Assembly (NCBI GenBank): GCA_032027085.1
Contig: JAVSMS010000001.1
Coordinates: 1,132,332 to 1,196,331, forward strand
Length of the DNA stretch: 64,000 nt
Source: Pseudorhodoplanes sp.
GTDB lineage: Bacteria; Pseudomonadota; Alphaproteobacteria; Rhizobiales; Xanthobacteraceae
Direction: 5' to 3'
The notes beneath the pieces were generated by a model. That model did no database searches, was not told the DNA's origin, and worked only from the letters and a program-made list of their open reading frames with translations. Each line of letters opens with the position of its first letter. The first letter of the stretch is position 1. Of this stretch, positions 1-8,758 are shown piece after piece. The position numbers and the translations under genes are program-made.

Positions 1-538
1 TTTTGATATCGACGACGGCTTCGGTGAGAATCCCCTGATAGCCGGTCGACGACGACAGGACGATCTTCTGTCCCAGAGTCAGCAATTCCGCCTTGGTGTC
101 GTAATTGCCGTCCACTGCAGTCATTTCCACCGTGGTCTTGTCCTGCATATCCACCTTGGCGCGTATTTCCTTCAGCTCAACCATGTTCGGCTTCTTGATG
201 TCCTGCGCCGCCGCCTTGGCCTGGATCTCATAGGCGCGCGCGTCACGCGTGACGCCCGCAAGCCGCGGCGCCTCCATGGTGATTTTCGATCCAGACACCA
301 CCAGCGTTCCGAGATCGTTCGGCAGCTTGTAGACGAATCGCAGAGGATTGAAGAATGTCGAGACGATGATCGCCACGACGACGACCGCGATCGCGACTGG
401 TATCGCCCACCGCATGAAGCGGACATGGCGGCTGTGACGCGCGGCGCCCCGAAAGGCGGCATCGTTGTCCGACGGCGCGCGCTGGGCGGCATAGCCCGGC
501 GTCCTCATGTCCCTCGATCCGACAACCATCTGGTTCAT
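1..538 (-). CDS. lptC: LptC, LPS export protein (3' end outside window)
   Basis: The frame is open from an ATG at 538 to the window edge (179 codons, no stop), so the C-terminus is missing. After a polar N-terminus comes one membrane anchor at about residues 43-62. A periplasmic beta-rich part follows, with the stretch VTRDARAYEIQAKAA (about 97-111) that is typical of alphaproteobacterial LptC. In the family, LptC sits in the inner membrane, binds the LptB2FG transporter and passes LPS to LptA. It lies 102 bases downstream of rnd on the same strand, the usual rhizobial order rnd-lptC-lptA-lptB. In-frame ATGs at 529 and 508 are alternative starts. The assignment rests on anchor, motif and context. 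Confidence 0.85.
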   Translation of the reverse strand, partial: MNQMVVGSRDMRTPGYAAQRAPSDNDAAFRGAARHSRHVRFMRWAIPVAIAVVVVAIIVSTFFNPLRFVYKLPNDLGTLVVSGSKITMEAPRLAGVTRDARAYEIQAKAAAQDIKKPNMVELKEIRAKVDMQDKTTVEMTAVDGNYDTKAELLTLGQKIVLSSSTGYQGILTEAVVDIK

Positions 539-594
539 TCTGGGCAGCCATTCCGTGCTGAGAATCGTCGCCCGACGTAGGTTACTGCCCGGCT

Positions 595-609
595 GGGGGA
601 AAATCCCCC
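595..609. repeat. Short GC hairpin between rnd and lptC
   Basis: Arms GGGGGA (595-600) and TCCCCC (604-609) flank a 3-base AAA loop. It lies in the 102-base gap between the rnd stop and the lptC start. No T run follows the stem on the coding strand, so it looks more like an mRNA stability or processing hairpin than a terminator. Confidence 0.35.
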
Positions 610-640
610 GGGAATATGGCTGTGCCGCGGCGGCAAGGCC

Positions 641-1255
641 TCAGGAATGAGAAAAGATGTCCTCGGCGGCCCAGCCCTGCAGATCAAGGCGCGCGCGATC
701 GGGCAAAAACCGGAAACAGGCTTCCGCCAGCTTCTGGCGGTCCTCGCGGGCCAGCAGGGCGTCGAATTTTTCCTTCAGGCCATGCAGATACAGCACGTCG
801 GAGGCAGCATAGGCCAATTGCGCCTCGGACAGAACCTCGGCTCCCCAGTCTGACGATTGCTGCTGCTTGGACAGTTCGATTCCCAGAAGCTCGCGGACGA
901 TGTCCTTGAGGCCGTGCTTGTCGGTATAGGTGCGGGTGAGCCGCGAGGCGATCTTGGTGCAGTAAACCGGCCCCGGCATCACCCCGAAGGCGTTGTACAG
1001 AGCCGCCAGGTCGAAGCGGGCAAAGTGGAAAATCTTAAGGATGTGCGGGTCGGCCAGCAGCCGCTTGAGATTTGGCGCATCCTTGGCGCCGCGCGGAATC
1101 TGCACCACATCGGCCGAGCCATCGCCTGGGGAGAGCTGCACCACGCACAGACGGTCGCGGTGCGGGTCGAGCCCCAGGGTCTCGGTATCGATGGCAACCG
1201 CGCCCTTGTAGAGGGAAATATCAGGAAGGTCGCCGCGATGCAGTCGGATGGTCAT
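641..1255 (-). CDS. rnd: Ribonuclease D-like 3'-5' exonuclease, short form
   Basis: A DEDDy-type exonuclease of 204 residues that trims RNA 3' ends with two metal ions. The acidic residues are visible: D23 and E25 in IDTETLGLD, D82 in HFARFDLAAL, and the Y149-x3-D153 pair in LAYAASDVLYL. It has only the catalytic fold and lacks the HRDC domains of the longer E. coli RNase D, as is usual in alphaproteobacteria. I start at the ATG at 1255; an upstream in-frame ATG at 1285 would add ten residues with no family likeness. It precedes lptC on the same strand. Confidence 0.9.
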   Translation of the reverse strand: MTIRLHRGDLPDISLYKGAVAIDTETLGLDPHRDRLCVVQLSPGDGSADVVQIPRGAKDAPNLKRLLADPHILKIFHFARFDLAALYNAFGVMPGPVYCTKIASRLTRTYTDKHGLKDIVRELLGIELSKQQQSSDWGAEVLSEAQLAYAASDVLYLHGLKEKFDALLAREDRQKLAEACFRFLPDRARLDLQGWAAEDIFSHS

Positions 1256-1413
1256 TCCGGTTTCGTCGCCCCGTTGCGGCGTCAAAGGCCAGGACGGAAC
1301 AGACGCATCTGCCCCCTGAGCTGTTGATAATACGGGATTTTCCCGATCGCATGAAAGGGCTGTGTATCAGCGGCCTGCGCCCGTCGCAACCCTTGGTCAT
1401 CCAGGGCGACTTT

Positions 1414-1432
1414 GCGGCCGATGCGCGGCCGC
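1414..1432. repeat. Perfect 7-bp inverted repeat after a kinase gene
   Basis: GCGGCCG (1414-1420) and CGGCCGC (1426-1432) are separated by five bases, just past the stop of the histidine kinase at 1436. A stem could form in the transcript, but no T run follows it. It may contribute to 3' end formation; evidence is weak. Confidence 0.3.
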
Positions 1433-1435
1433 TGG

Positions 1436-2536
1436 TCAGTGCTTCTTGGCGGCCAGACGATGTACGAATGCGATTGTCGCCCGCGTCCCCTTCTCCCGCG
1501 CGCTCTCCAACGCGAAGTCGGCCTGAGCGTTCTCTCGCAGCATTTGAATGACAAGCGCCGCGAGCTTGCCCTTGACCGGCCATGTGAGTCCGGCCGGCAG
1601 GCCGATGCCGTCGTCGGCGACCACGACCAGGAAACGGTCATCGTCCTCAAGCACGCAACGGACGGTGATTGTCCCCGTTTCGCGTCCTGCGAATGCATGC
1701 TTGAACGCGTTGGTCATCAACTCGTTGACGATCAAACCCACCGGCATCGCGATGTTGATCGAGGCGGGTGCATGATCGACCTTCAGGTCCAGCCTGAATC
1801 CTTCAACGGCGTAGGCGTGCATGACAGCGGATGCAATCTCACTGACGTAATGCCCGAGATCGACGGCTTCGCCTAAGCCTTCAGCAGTCAGGTCATGGTA
1901 AAGTAATTGCAGGGTTTCCACGCGCCCGGCGAGCTTGTCGAGATCGACCGTGGCTCCCCTTCGCTGATTGCGCGCATCAAGCCGGATGAGCGCAGTCAGC
2001 AGCTGAAGATTGTTCTTGACCCGATGCTGCAGCTCCTTGAGCAAGATGTCCTTGTCGCGGAGCTGCCGCGCGAGCTCTTCACGTTGCACCTTTTCACGCT
2101 CGGTCGCATCGATGAACGCCACTATGCGGTATGTCCTGCTGGCGTCGTCGTTTTCGATGAGGCCGGAGAAAGCTTCGACGATGGTGAAATTCGGTTGCTC
2201 GCGCGTGAATGTTCCGACGAAGTCATCCTGGGCGGGCAGAACTTCGCTGAATGCAAGGTGCGGCGGGTCTTCCTGTCCGAACGCATCGAGAACCGACCAA
2301 CCTTGTCCACGAACTTGCGAACCTGTCTGGCCGGTTAATGTCTCGAATGCCTTGTTCACGTAGACGATGCGCTGATCGCCACGCACGAGCTTCGATACTG
2401 CAATCGCAAATGGCACATGGTCGAGGAACAGCCTGAACTCTTCGTCCTGGACCGCATCCAACAGATCGAGAGCGTCGAACAGATCGTCGATCTGCTGAAA
2501 AACCTCTCGGCCGGCTTGGTCCTCTCGATGCGGCAT
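1436..2536 (-). CDS. PAS-containing HisKA_2 sensor histidine kinase
   Basis: A cytoplasmic kinase of 366 residues with no membrane segment. A PAS domain spans about 31-145 (IVYVNKAFETLTG, then TYRIVAFIDATERE) and leads into a HisKA_2 dimerisation domain with the phosphorylated histidine H171 in LQHRVKNN. The ATPase domain shows the N box NELMTNAFKH (271-280) and the G box DDGIGLP (308-314). The family resembles EL346/LovK-type kinases and rhizobial general-stress kinases, where PAS may bind flavin; I do not see the LOV cysteine motif NCRFLQ, so the ligand is unknown. No response regulator lies next to it. The start at 2536 has no strong ribosome site, so the N-terminus is uncertain. Confidence 0.85.
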   Translation of the reverse strand: MPHREDQAGREVFQQIDDLFDALDLLDAVQDEEFRLFLDHVPFAIAVSKLVRGDQRIVYVNKAFETLTGQTGSQVRGQGWSVLDAFGQEDPPHLAFSEVLPAQDDFVGTFTREQPNFTIVEAFSGLIENDDASRTYRIVAFIDATEREKVQREELARQLRDKDILLKELQHRVKNNLQLLTALIRLDARNQRRGATVDLDKLAGRVETLQLLYHDLTAEGLGEAVDLGHYVSEIASAVMHAYAVEGFRLDLKVDHAPASINIAMPVGLIVNELMTNAFKHAFAGRETGTITVRCVLEDDDRFLVVVADDGIGLPAGLTWPVKGKLAALVIQMLRENAQADFALESAREKGTRATIAFVHRLAAKKH

Positions 2537-2617
2537 GAGAACAGCGCAGATGCGGCCAGGAACGCCCTTGCCACACCCAACTGCAAAAGGGCTGCTCCGG
2601 TTCCGCCGCGCGCCCCA

Positions 2618-2656
2618 TTTTGAATAAGCCGGGGCTTATCCCCGGCTTATTCAAAA
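2618..2656. repeat. 17-bp perfect palindrome beside tRNA-Leu
   Basis: TTTTGAATAAGCCGGGG (2618-2634) and its exact reverse complement (2640-2656) flank the loop CTTAT. It lies between the kinase start (2536) and the tRNA-Leu 3' end (2737). On both strands the T run is at the 5' foot and the A run at the 3' foot, so it is not a standard T-tailed terminator in either direction. It may still end tRNA transcription or act as a protein site. Confidence 0.7.
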
Positions 2657-2736
2657 GCACGGCACAGGCGAGCAATGATTTGGGGTCTTACCGCTGTCCG
2701 GCTCAAAAGCCACCGAATTACACCATGCAAGAAGCT

Positions 2737-2821
2737 TGGTGCCCAGGAGAGGACTCGAACCTCCACGGCTTTCACCACTGGTACCTGAAACCAGCGCGTC
2801 TACCAATTCCGCCACCTGGGC
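2737..2821 (-). tRNA. tRNA-Leu (anticodon CAG)
   Basis: The minus strand folds into a class II tRNA of 85 bases with encoded CCA. Acceptor arms GCCCAGG and CCTGGGC pair. The anticodon stem CTGGT/ACCAG holds the loop TTCAGGT with anticodon CAG. A long variable arm follows, and the T arm contains GGTTCGAGTCC. The discriminator base is A (complement of 2740). It reads CUG leucine codons. Confidence 0.97.
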
Positions 2822-2832
2822 TTGGGGGCGAG

Positions 2833-2861
2833 ACATAAGTGCGCGTCTTGTGCATTGTCAA
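2833..2861 (-). promoter_or_regulatory. Sigma-70-type promoter of tRNA-Leu
   Basis: Reading the minus strand, TTGACA (2861-2856) is followed by exactly 17 bases and then TTATGT (2838-2833). The mature tRNA 5' end is at 2821, about twelve bases past the -10 element. The full -35 consensus and ideal spacing make this the clearest promoter in the window. Confidence 0.75.
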
Positions 2862-2950
2862 TGTTTTGGCCCTCTATACAGTCCAAAAACGATGCTGTAT
2901 TCGCCTCTCGCGCCGGTCCTGGCCGGCGAGAGCAGTCCCAAGGCAGACTC

Positions 2951-3925
2951 ATGCCCATCAAGACCAATTCCGACACCCTGATCACTATCTTTGGCGGCTC
3001 CGGCTTTCTCGGCCGCCATCTCGTACGGGCCCTCGCCAAGCGCCGCTACCGTATCCGCGTCGCGGTCCGGCGGCCGGAGCTGGCCGGGCATCTGCAGCCG
3101 CTGGGCAGCGTCGGGCAGATTCACGCGGTTCAGGCCAATCTGCGCTATCCGCGCTCCATCGAAGCCGCGATGCGCGACGCCTCGATCGCCATCAATCTTG
3201 TGGGCATACTGTTCGAGCGGGGACGCCAGCAATTCGACCTGGTTCAGGCGCAAGGCGCCGAGCAGGTGGCGCTCGCGGCGTCCGCTGTCGGCGCCAAGGT
3301 GATCCATGTCTCGGCGATCGGCGCGGACGAAAACTCGCCCTCGCGCTATGCGCAATCCAAGGCCCGCGGCGAGGCTGGCGTCCTGGCGGCCGCAAAGGAT
3401 GCCGTGATTTTCCGCCCGTCGATCATGTTCGGGCCCGAGGACGATTTCTTCAACCGTTTCGCCTCAATGGCGCGCCTCCTGCCCGCCCTGCCGCTGATCG
3501 GCGGCGGGCAGACACGCCTGCAGCCGGTCTATGTCGGCGACGTCGCCGAAGCCATCGCAAGCGCGGTGGACGGCAAGGCGCGCGGAGGCACGATCTACGA
3601 GCTGGGCGGACCGGAAGTGCGGACGTTCAAAGAGATCATGGAATACGTGCTTGCGACCATCGAGCGCAAACGCGTGCTGGTCCCGTTGCCCTTTGCGCTC
3701 GCCAAGCTGCAAGCTTCCGTTCTGCAGTTTCTGCCAAAGCCGCCGCTCACGCCCGATCAGGTCGAATTGCTGCGTGTCGACAACGTCGTCTCCGAGCAGG
3801 CGATAGCAGAGCGCCGCACGCTGGACGGGCTTGGCCTGCCGGCAACGCCGGCCGACGCGATCGTGCCGAGCTATCTGTGGCGCTTCCGCAAGACCGGACA
3901 ATTCCGAACCGGCCGGCTGGCATAG
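2951..3925 (+). CDS. NDUFA9-like complex I-associated NAD(P)-binding protein
   Basis: An atypical extended SDR protein of 324 residues. The dinucleotide-binding loop FGGSGFLGRH is at about 14-23, and YAQSK at about 136-140 matches the SDR Y-x3-K pair. The C-terminal half carries the substrate-like region usual in the NDUFA9 branch (YELGGPEVRTFKEIM, then a proline-rich tail ending SYLWRFRKTG). In mitochondria NDUFA9 is an accessory subunit of complex I that binds NADPH; the bacterial homologue's job is not settled. It is transcribed away from tRNA-Leu and converges on uppP with 14 bases between stops. The ATG at 2951 follows a weak AAGG site. Confidence 0.85.
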   Translation: MPIKTNSDTLITIFGGSGFLGRHLVRALAKRRYRIRVAVRRPELAGHLQPLGSVGQIHAVQANLRYPRSIEAAMRDASIAINLVGILFERGRQQFDLVQAQGAEQVALAASAVGAKVIHVSAIGADENSPSRYAQSKARGEAGVLAAAKDAVIFRPSIMFGPEDDFFNRFASMARLLPALPLIGGGQTRLQPVYVGDVAEAIASAVDGKARGGTIYELGGPEVRTFKEIMEYVLATIERKRVLVPLPFALAKLQASVLQFLPKPPLTPDQVELLRVDNVVSEQAIAERRTLDGLGLPATPADAIVPSYLWRFRKTGQFRTGRLA

Positions 3926-3939
3926 ATCTGGCGCGCAGT

Positions 3940-4746
3940 CTACCAACCGATCGCGAGCGCGATCAGACCGAGACAGCCGACAATCACACGCCACCAGGCG
4001 AACAGTCCGAAACCGTGCCGTGAGACGTAGCCAAGGAACGTCTTCACCACGAAGAAGCCGGCAATAAACGAGCAGGCGAAACCGACGGCAACCAACACCA
4101 CATTGTTGGAAGTCATCTGTCCGTAATTCTTGTAAAGATCGTAGGCGAAGGCGCCGGCCATGGTCGGCATCGCCAGATAGAATGAAAATTCCGCGGCCGA
4201 GCGCTTGTCGGCGCCGAGCAGCATCGCCGACACGATGGTGGCGCCGGAGCGCGAGACGCCCGGAATCATCGCGAAGCACTGGAAGATGCCGATGATGAGA
4301 TACATCGGCAGCGAGAATTGCGTCGCATCGTGGTAGCGCGGCTTCAATTCGAGCTGATCGACCCAGAGCAGCACCGAGCCGCCGGCGATCAGCGTGAAGC
4401 AGACGATCCAGACATTGAAGAGAACGCCCTTGATGATCGAATGCGCGGCGGCGCCGATCAATGCGGCGGGGAGAAACGCGATCAGCACGCCGAGCACGAA
4501 GCGCCGCGCCGCCGGATTGGAGAACATGCCGATGGCGATGCTCCAGAGCTTGCCGAAATAGATCGACAGAATGGCGAGGATGGCGCCGAGCTGGATGAGG
4601 ACGACAAAGGTCTTGCCGAAATCGTCATCGCCGATCCCGAGGAAGCGTTCGAGCAGGAGCAGATGTCCGGTCGAGGAGACCGGCAGGAATTCCGTCAGCC
4701 CTTCGACCACGCCCAGCAGGGCTGCCTTGAAAATGTCGAAGGACAT
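3940..4746 (-). CDS. uppP: Undecaprenyl-diphosphate phosphatase
   Basis: An integral membrane enzyme of 268 residues that dephosphorylates C55-PP to C55-P, recycling the lipid carrier for peptidoglycan and other polymers. Both signature regions are present: [14 protein letters not shown] (15-28) with E15, E19 and H28, and PGVSRSGAT (162-170) with the conserved R166. About eight hydrophobic segments are visible, and the length fits BacA/UppP. The start at 4746 begins the conserved [12 protein letters not shown]. It gives low-level bacitracin tolerance in the family. It stands alone, convergent with the NDUFA9-like gene. Confidence 0.96.
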   Translation of the reverse strand: MSFDIFKAALLGVVEGLTEFLPVSSTGHLLLLERFLGIGDDDFGKTFVVLIQLGAILAILSIYFGKLWSIAIGMFSNPAARRFVLGVLIAFLPAALIGAAAHSIIKGVLFNVWIVCFTLIAGGSVLLWVDQLELKPRYHDATQFSLPMYLIIGIFQCFAMIPGVSRSGATIVSAMLLGADKRSAAEFSFYLAMPTMAGAFAYDLYKNYGQMTSNNVVLVAVGFACSFIAGFFVVKTFLGYVSRHGFGLFAWWRVIVGCLGLIALAIGW

Positions 4747-4915
4747 GGGGAAATCTCCGTCGCAAGTCTGAAGCGGGGAAGAATCGGGAGAGGCCGACGC
4801 TGGACCGGCTTTGTGGCGCAACCTTCATCGCACGGCAACGGCTAAGTCCGGCCTACACCCAGAGCCGTGTTTACCCGTCTTACACCTTGAGGCGTCAGGA
4901 TTATCCGCACATCCC

Positions 4916-5608
4916 ATGCTCACATTGTTTCATCATCCTTTCTGCCCGCATTCGCGTTTTGTCCGGCTGGCGCTCGGCGAATACGCGCTGGAGGTAGCGC
5001 TCGGCGAGGAGCGTCCCTGGGAGCGGCGCGAGAGCTTCCTGATGCTAAACCCTGCCGGCACAACGCCGGTTCTGGTGGTTGAAGGATACCCGCCGATTCC
5101 AGGCGCGTCGGTAATCGCCGAATACCTGCATGAAACCTATGGGGACAGGCTCGAAGAATACCCGTTGCTCGGACGCGAGCCGCATGCGCGCGTGGAGATC
5201 AGGCGCTTGCTTGCCTGGTTCAACGAGAAGTTCTTCGCGGAGGTCTCCGGTCCCCTAGTGACCGAGCGCTTTTACAAGCGGCACATGACCAAGGACCAAG
5301 GCGGCGGCCCGCCCGACACCGACATGCTGCGCGCCGCACGGGCTAATATCCGGTATCATCTGGCCTATATTGGCTGGCTGGCGCAAAAGCGCGACTGGCT
5401 GGCCGGCGACCGGCTGTCCTATGCCGATCTTGCCGCCGCCGCCCATCTTTCAGTGGCCGATTATCTCGGCGATGTGCCATGGACCGAAGACGAGAGCGCG
5501 AAGAACTGGTATGCGCGGGTGAAGTCGCGCCCCTCGTTCCGTCCGATTCTGGCGGACGTGTCGGCGGGCCTGCCGCCATCGGCGACCTACGCCGATCTCG
5601 ACTTCTGA
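4916..5608 (+). CDS. Glutathione S-transferase family protein
   Basis: 230 residues with a thioredoxin-like N-terminal domain (about 1-80) and a helical C-terminal domain. The N-terminal motif FCPHS (C10, S13) fits a cysteine- or serine-type glutathione-binding site, and [10 protein letters not shown] (about 61-70) carries the usual glutathione gamma-Glu contact S-x-I-x-x-Y. The C-terminal [15 protein letters not shown]-like ending is typical of bacterial GSTs. The substrate cannot be read. Its stop abuts or overlaps the start of queG, so the two are probably co-transcribed. The ATG at 4916 has no clear ribosome site. Confidence 0.88.
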   Translation: MLTLFHHPFCPHSRFVRLALGEYALEVALGEERPWERRESFLMLNPAGTTPVLVVEGYPPIPGASVIAEYLHETYGDRLEEYPLLGREPHARVEIRRLLAWFNEKFFAEVSGPLVTERFYKRHMTKDQGGGPPDTDMLRAARANIRYHLAYIGWLAQKRDWLAGDRLSYADLAAAAHLSVADYLGDVPWTEDESAKNWYARVKSRPSFRPILADVSAGLPPSATYADLDF

Positions 5609-5634
5609 GCGATCCTGCACAACTCAAGCATGCT

Positions 5635-6747
5635 TTGAGCGACGCCGCACGCGCGCATGGCTTCGACACGCTGGGCATTGCGCGACCCGATGCCATTCCG
5701 CAGGCGCGCGAACGGTTCGAAAAATTCATCGCCGACCGCGCGCATGGCGACATGGACTGGCTTGTCACGATGGCCGAGCGCCGCGCCGATCCGCGCGCGC
5801 TGTGGCGGGATGTGCGCTCGGTCATCATGCTCGGCGTCAATTACGCGCAGGGCACCGACCCGCTCGCGATCCTGCAGCAGCGCAGCCTGGGCGCGATTTC
5901 GATCTATGCACAGGGCGACGACTATCACGAGATCATCAAGCCGCGTCTCAAGGCGGTGGCACGCTGGCTGATCGCGCAGGCGGGCGGCGACGTGAAGGTC
6001 TTTGTCGACACCGCCGCGGTGATGGAGAAGCCGCTGGCGGCGCGCGCCGGTCTCGGCTGGCAAGGCAAGCACACAAATTTGGTGTCGCGCGAATTCGGCT
6101 CCTGGCTGTTTCTTGGCGCGATCTTCACCACGCTCGACTTGCCGTTCGACGAGGCGGAGATCGATCATTGCGGCTCCTGCAGCGCCTGTCTCGACATCTG
6201 TCCGACTGCGGCATTCGAGGCGCCCTACAAGCTCGATCCGCGCCGCTGCATTTCCTATCTCACCATCGAGCACAAAGGTCCGATCCCGCGCGAATTGCGC
6301 GCGGCGATGGGCAATCACATCTTTGGTTGCGACGACTGCCTCGCGGTCTGCCCATGGAACAAGTTTGCGCAGGAAGGCCGCGAAGCGAAACTGACGGCGC
6401 GCGAAAGCTTGGAGGCGCCCGCGCTGGCCGAACTGGTGGAGTTGGACGACGCGGCCTTCCGCGCCCTGTTCCGCAAGTCTCCGGTCAAGCGTACCGGGCG
6501 CGACCGCTTCATCCGCAATGTGCTGATCGCCATCGGCAATTCCGGCGATCGCACGCTTGCGACAAAGGCCAAAGCCCGGCTCGGCGACCCTTCGCCTCTG
6601 GTACGCGGCGCCGCAGTGTGGGCGCTCGCAAAGTTGTTACCGGCGCAAGAGATTGCAGCGCTCGCACGCGAATACCATCACGGCGAGACCGACGTTATGG
6701 TTTTGCAAGAATGGGTGGAAGCGGACACCGCTTTTACTTCCGATTGA
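5635..6747 (+). CDS. queG: Epoxyqueuosine reductase
   Basis: The last step of queuosine tRNA modification: a cobalamin and iron-sulfur enzyme that reduces epoxyqueuosine at the wobble base of tRNA Asp, Asn, His and Tyr. Two 4Fe-4S clusters are clear: [12 protein letters not shown] at about 179-190 and [11 protein letters not shown] at about 232-242. A HEAT-like helical C-terminus ([12 protein letters not shown] onward) follows. The start is unusual. Family-like sequence ([16 protein letters not shown]) begins upstream of the TTG at 5635, but the only in-frame ATG is at 5479, deep in the GST gene. A CTG at 5605, overlapping the GST stop, is possible. I list the TTG as the minimal start. Confidence 0.92.
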   Translation: MSDAARAHGFDTLGIARPDAIPQARERFEKFIADRAHGDMDWLVTMAERRADPRALWRDVRSVIMLGVNYAQGTDPLAILQQRSLGAISIYAQGDDYHEIIKPRLKAVARWLIAQAGGDVKVFVDTAAVMEKPLAARAGLGWQGKHTNLVSREFGSWLFLGAIFTTLDLPFDEAEIDHCGSCSACLDICPTAAFEAPYKLDPRRCISYLTIEHKGPIPRELRAAMGNHIFGCDDCLAVCPWNKFAQEGREAKLTARESLEAPALAELVELDDAAFRALFRKSPVKRTGRDRFIRNVLIAIGNSGDRTLATKAKARLGDPSPLVRGAAVWALAKLLPAQEIAALAREYHHGETDVMVLQEWVEADTAFTSD

Positions 6748-6821
6748 ATCTCTTTTTGCGCAAACTGGCCTATACGCGCTCTTCCCGCTCATCCTAATAT
6801 TTGGGTCGAGGGTGATCATGC

Positions 6822-7814
6822 ATGGCTGAGCGCTTTGCGAACTGGTGGAGAAACCTCGCGCGGGACGGCCTGCCGCCAAATTCCATTTCAGCTTATGTTT
6901 TTGCGATGACCCTGATCGCCGTCTCCGCCATGATTCATGGCTTGTTCGTCGTGGTCGGCGGCAACGTGCTTCCGTTCACAGCCTATTATCCTGCGACGCT
7001 TCTGACATCGCTGGTCGCCGGCGCGGGCGCCGGCGTGTTCTCGATCCTGCTCAGCCTTGCGATCGCGTTGTGGGTCTTTCCCACACCGACGGCATTGGAG
7101 GGCGCCAATGTTGTCCTCTTTCTGTTGTGTTCGGCCGCGACCGTTGGCGTCGCCGAGCTTTATCGCGGCGCCTCCCGCCGCCTGCACGAGGAGGAACGGA
7201 AACGCGCGCTGCTGATGCGCGAACTCGAGCACCGCGGCAAGAACACCTTCGCCATCGTGCAATCCATCGTCAGCCAGACTCTGCAAAACCGAAAGGATAT
7301 CGCCGACACCATCATCGGCCGGATCAAATCCGTTTCCGCCACGAACGACATCATCACCAGATCCGATCATCAAACCGCAGGATTGCACGTTATTCTGGCG
7401 CGCGAGCTTGATCCTTACGACCGCGCGCGGATCGTCCTGCGCGGCCCGGATGTACAGCTCGTCCCGGAGCTGGCGCGCTCGTTTGCCCTGATCGTGCACG
7501 AGCTCGCGACCAATGCCGTCAAGTATGGCGCCTTGTGCAACCCCGGCGGCCGGTTGAGCGTGGAGTGGTTCATGGACGGCACATGGCTGTCTCTGGTCTG
7601 GACCGAGGAAAACGGACCCGCGATCGACAAACCTTTCGAGCCGGGATTTGGCGCCCGGCTGGTGACGCGTCTCCTGAAAAGCCATGGCGGCGACATCACA
7701 TCGGAATTCCGGCCGGACGGCCTGCGCGTGCGCATGTCGATTGTGCTGCCGGCTGCCAGCATCGACCCTCCTGCTCCGCCCTTCGCCGACCGCCGCGCGG
7801 TGGCCGTCCGCTGA
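6822..7814 (+). CDS. Membrane HWE-family sensor histidine kinase
   Basis: 330 residues. The first 110 residues form about four membrane segments in the style of the DUF4118 sensor region (SISAYVFAMTLIAVSAM, AYYPATLLTSLVAGAGAG). Then comes an HWE kinase core: phosphorylated H137 in ELEHRGKN, the N-box HELATNA (226-232, the H of HWE) and W260-T-E262 (the W-E). The C-terminal G box is short, as in this family. HWE kinases are common in rhizobia and often act through PhyR-type or single-domain regulators, none of which is adjacent. The start at 6822 follows GAGGG. It stands alone between queG and a long gap. Confidence 0.88.
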   Translation: MAERFANWWRNLARDGLPPNSISAYVFAMTLIAVSAMIHGLFVVVGGNVLPFTAYYPATLLTSLVAGAGAGVFSILLSLAIALWVFPTPTALEGANVVLFLLCSAATVGVAELYRGASRRLHEEERKRALLMRELEHRGKNTFAIVQSIVSQTLQNRKDIADTIIGRIKSVSATNDIITRSDHQTAGLHVILARELDPYDRARIVLRGPDVQLVPELARSFALIVHELATNAVKYGALCNPGGRLSVEWFMDGTWLSLVWTEENGPAIDKPFEPGFGARLVTRLLKSHGGDITSEFRPDGLRVRMSIVLPAASIDPPAPPFADRRAVAVR

Positions 7815-8211
7815 GCAGGGCCGGACACGGCCATGTCATTTGGTTCATCCCGCAGCGATTTCCGCGTCACCAATTCTCGGCTCGAGCAAGCCGCCGCGGC
7901 CCAACCGGCGATGCAACCAAATCGGAATCCTCTAGCAGATCTTGGCGTCTGATTTTCCGCGTGCCTTGGGACCGGGACCGCGCATGTAATGGCGTTCCGG
8001 CCGGTATCTGTCGCGATGACGTCGGGAGATGTCGCGCAGCCATGCGCCCAAGGCCGCGCGAATGCGTTGCAGAAGAATGCGTGCGATCACGTCAATTCAT
8101 TTCCGGACAGGGATTCGTCGGTCAGGACGATGGAAAGCGCAGTCCGGCGGCCAAGTAAAATAAGCAATTTTACGGACGTCATAGCCAAATGGCTATGAAT
8201 GCGGCCGGTAT
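7815..8211. other. 397-base gap without a recognisable gene
   Basis: I find no open frame on either strand that looks coding: no ribosome site, no recognisable motif, only GC-skewed frames running out of the flanking genes. The last 60 bases are AT-richer and hold a perfect palindrome at 8179-8198. The gap separates the HWE kinase stop from the stop of the DUF2948 gene, so both genes end here. A small RNA cannot be excluded. Confidence 0.5.
8179..8198. repeat. Near-continuous palindrome TCATAGCCA-AA-TGGCTATGA
   Basis: Nine-base perfect arms with a two-base centre, 14 bases beyond the stop of the DUF2948 gene. The tight centre suggests either a dimeric protein site or the foot of a 3' end hairpin for the murA operon. 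On the minus strand the stem is followed by CGTAAAATTGC rather than a T tract. Confidence 0.5.
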
Positions 8212-8682
8212 TCACTGCGAGCGGGAATTTCGTTCCTGCGCTTCACTGTCGGTGTGATGCGGGCATCTCACCGTGGTCCAGACCGGACCAAGATCGACTG
8301 CCTCGGCTTCGAGGCATTCCACCTCGAGTCGCAAGGCGCCGCCGCCGGAAAACAGCAAGGTGACAATGCCGCCGGGCGCATCGCTTTCGGAAAATTCCAC
8401 GGCCAGCAGGTTGAGAACCTGCTCCTTCGCGCCGCAATCGAGATCGCGGCACTTGCAGGACATCACACGGTCAAAACGCAACGCGGTGCGTCGGCGCTGA
8501 AAGGCGGGGACGGCCTCCTGCGCGGCTTCCCAATCGAAACGGTTGAGCGCGATCACCACCCGGTGCTCCGCCGGGCGCCACAGGATCTCGCCAACTTTTG
8601 TCACGGCGTCCTGCAGATGGGCGGAGATGACTTCCAGATCGTCGCGGTCGAGCGCGATCAGCTTGAGGGGGTCGGAATGCAT
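8212..8682 (-). CDS. DUF2948 family protein
   Basis: 156 residues starting at MHSDPLKLIALD, the standard family start; longer in-frame starts reach 8715 but add unrelated residues. Conserved family features are the opening LKLIALDRDDLEVISAHLQDAV and a central RVMSCKCRDLD. The function is unknown. The clustered cysteines (CKCRDLDC) are worth noting but no metal site is established. It follows murA on the same strand, the usual rhizobial arrangement murA-DUF2948, so it probably shares that transcript. The downstream neighbour often found there in rhizobia, hisD, is not present. Confidence 0.85.
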   Translation of the reverse strand: MHSDPLKLIALDRDDLEVISAHLQDAVTKVGEILWRPAEHRVVIALNRFDWEAAQEAVPAFQRRRTALRFDRVMSCKCRDLDCGAKEQVLNLLAVEFSESDAPGGIVTLLFSGGGALRLEVECLEAEAVDLGPVWTTVRCPHHTDSEAQERNSRSQ

Positions 8683-8758
8683 GACAAGGCCTCGGTTCAG
8701 CGAGCCATGCCGCAACAGTTAGGGAGGGGATGAGGTCGGCGCAAGGCGTTGGGCCGTC

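Noticed and set aside
2737-2821. tRNA-Leu as an integration site for a mobile element
   Set aside because: No duplicate of the tRNA 3' end, integrase gene or foreign base composition is seen on either side.
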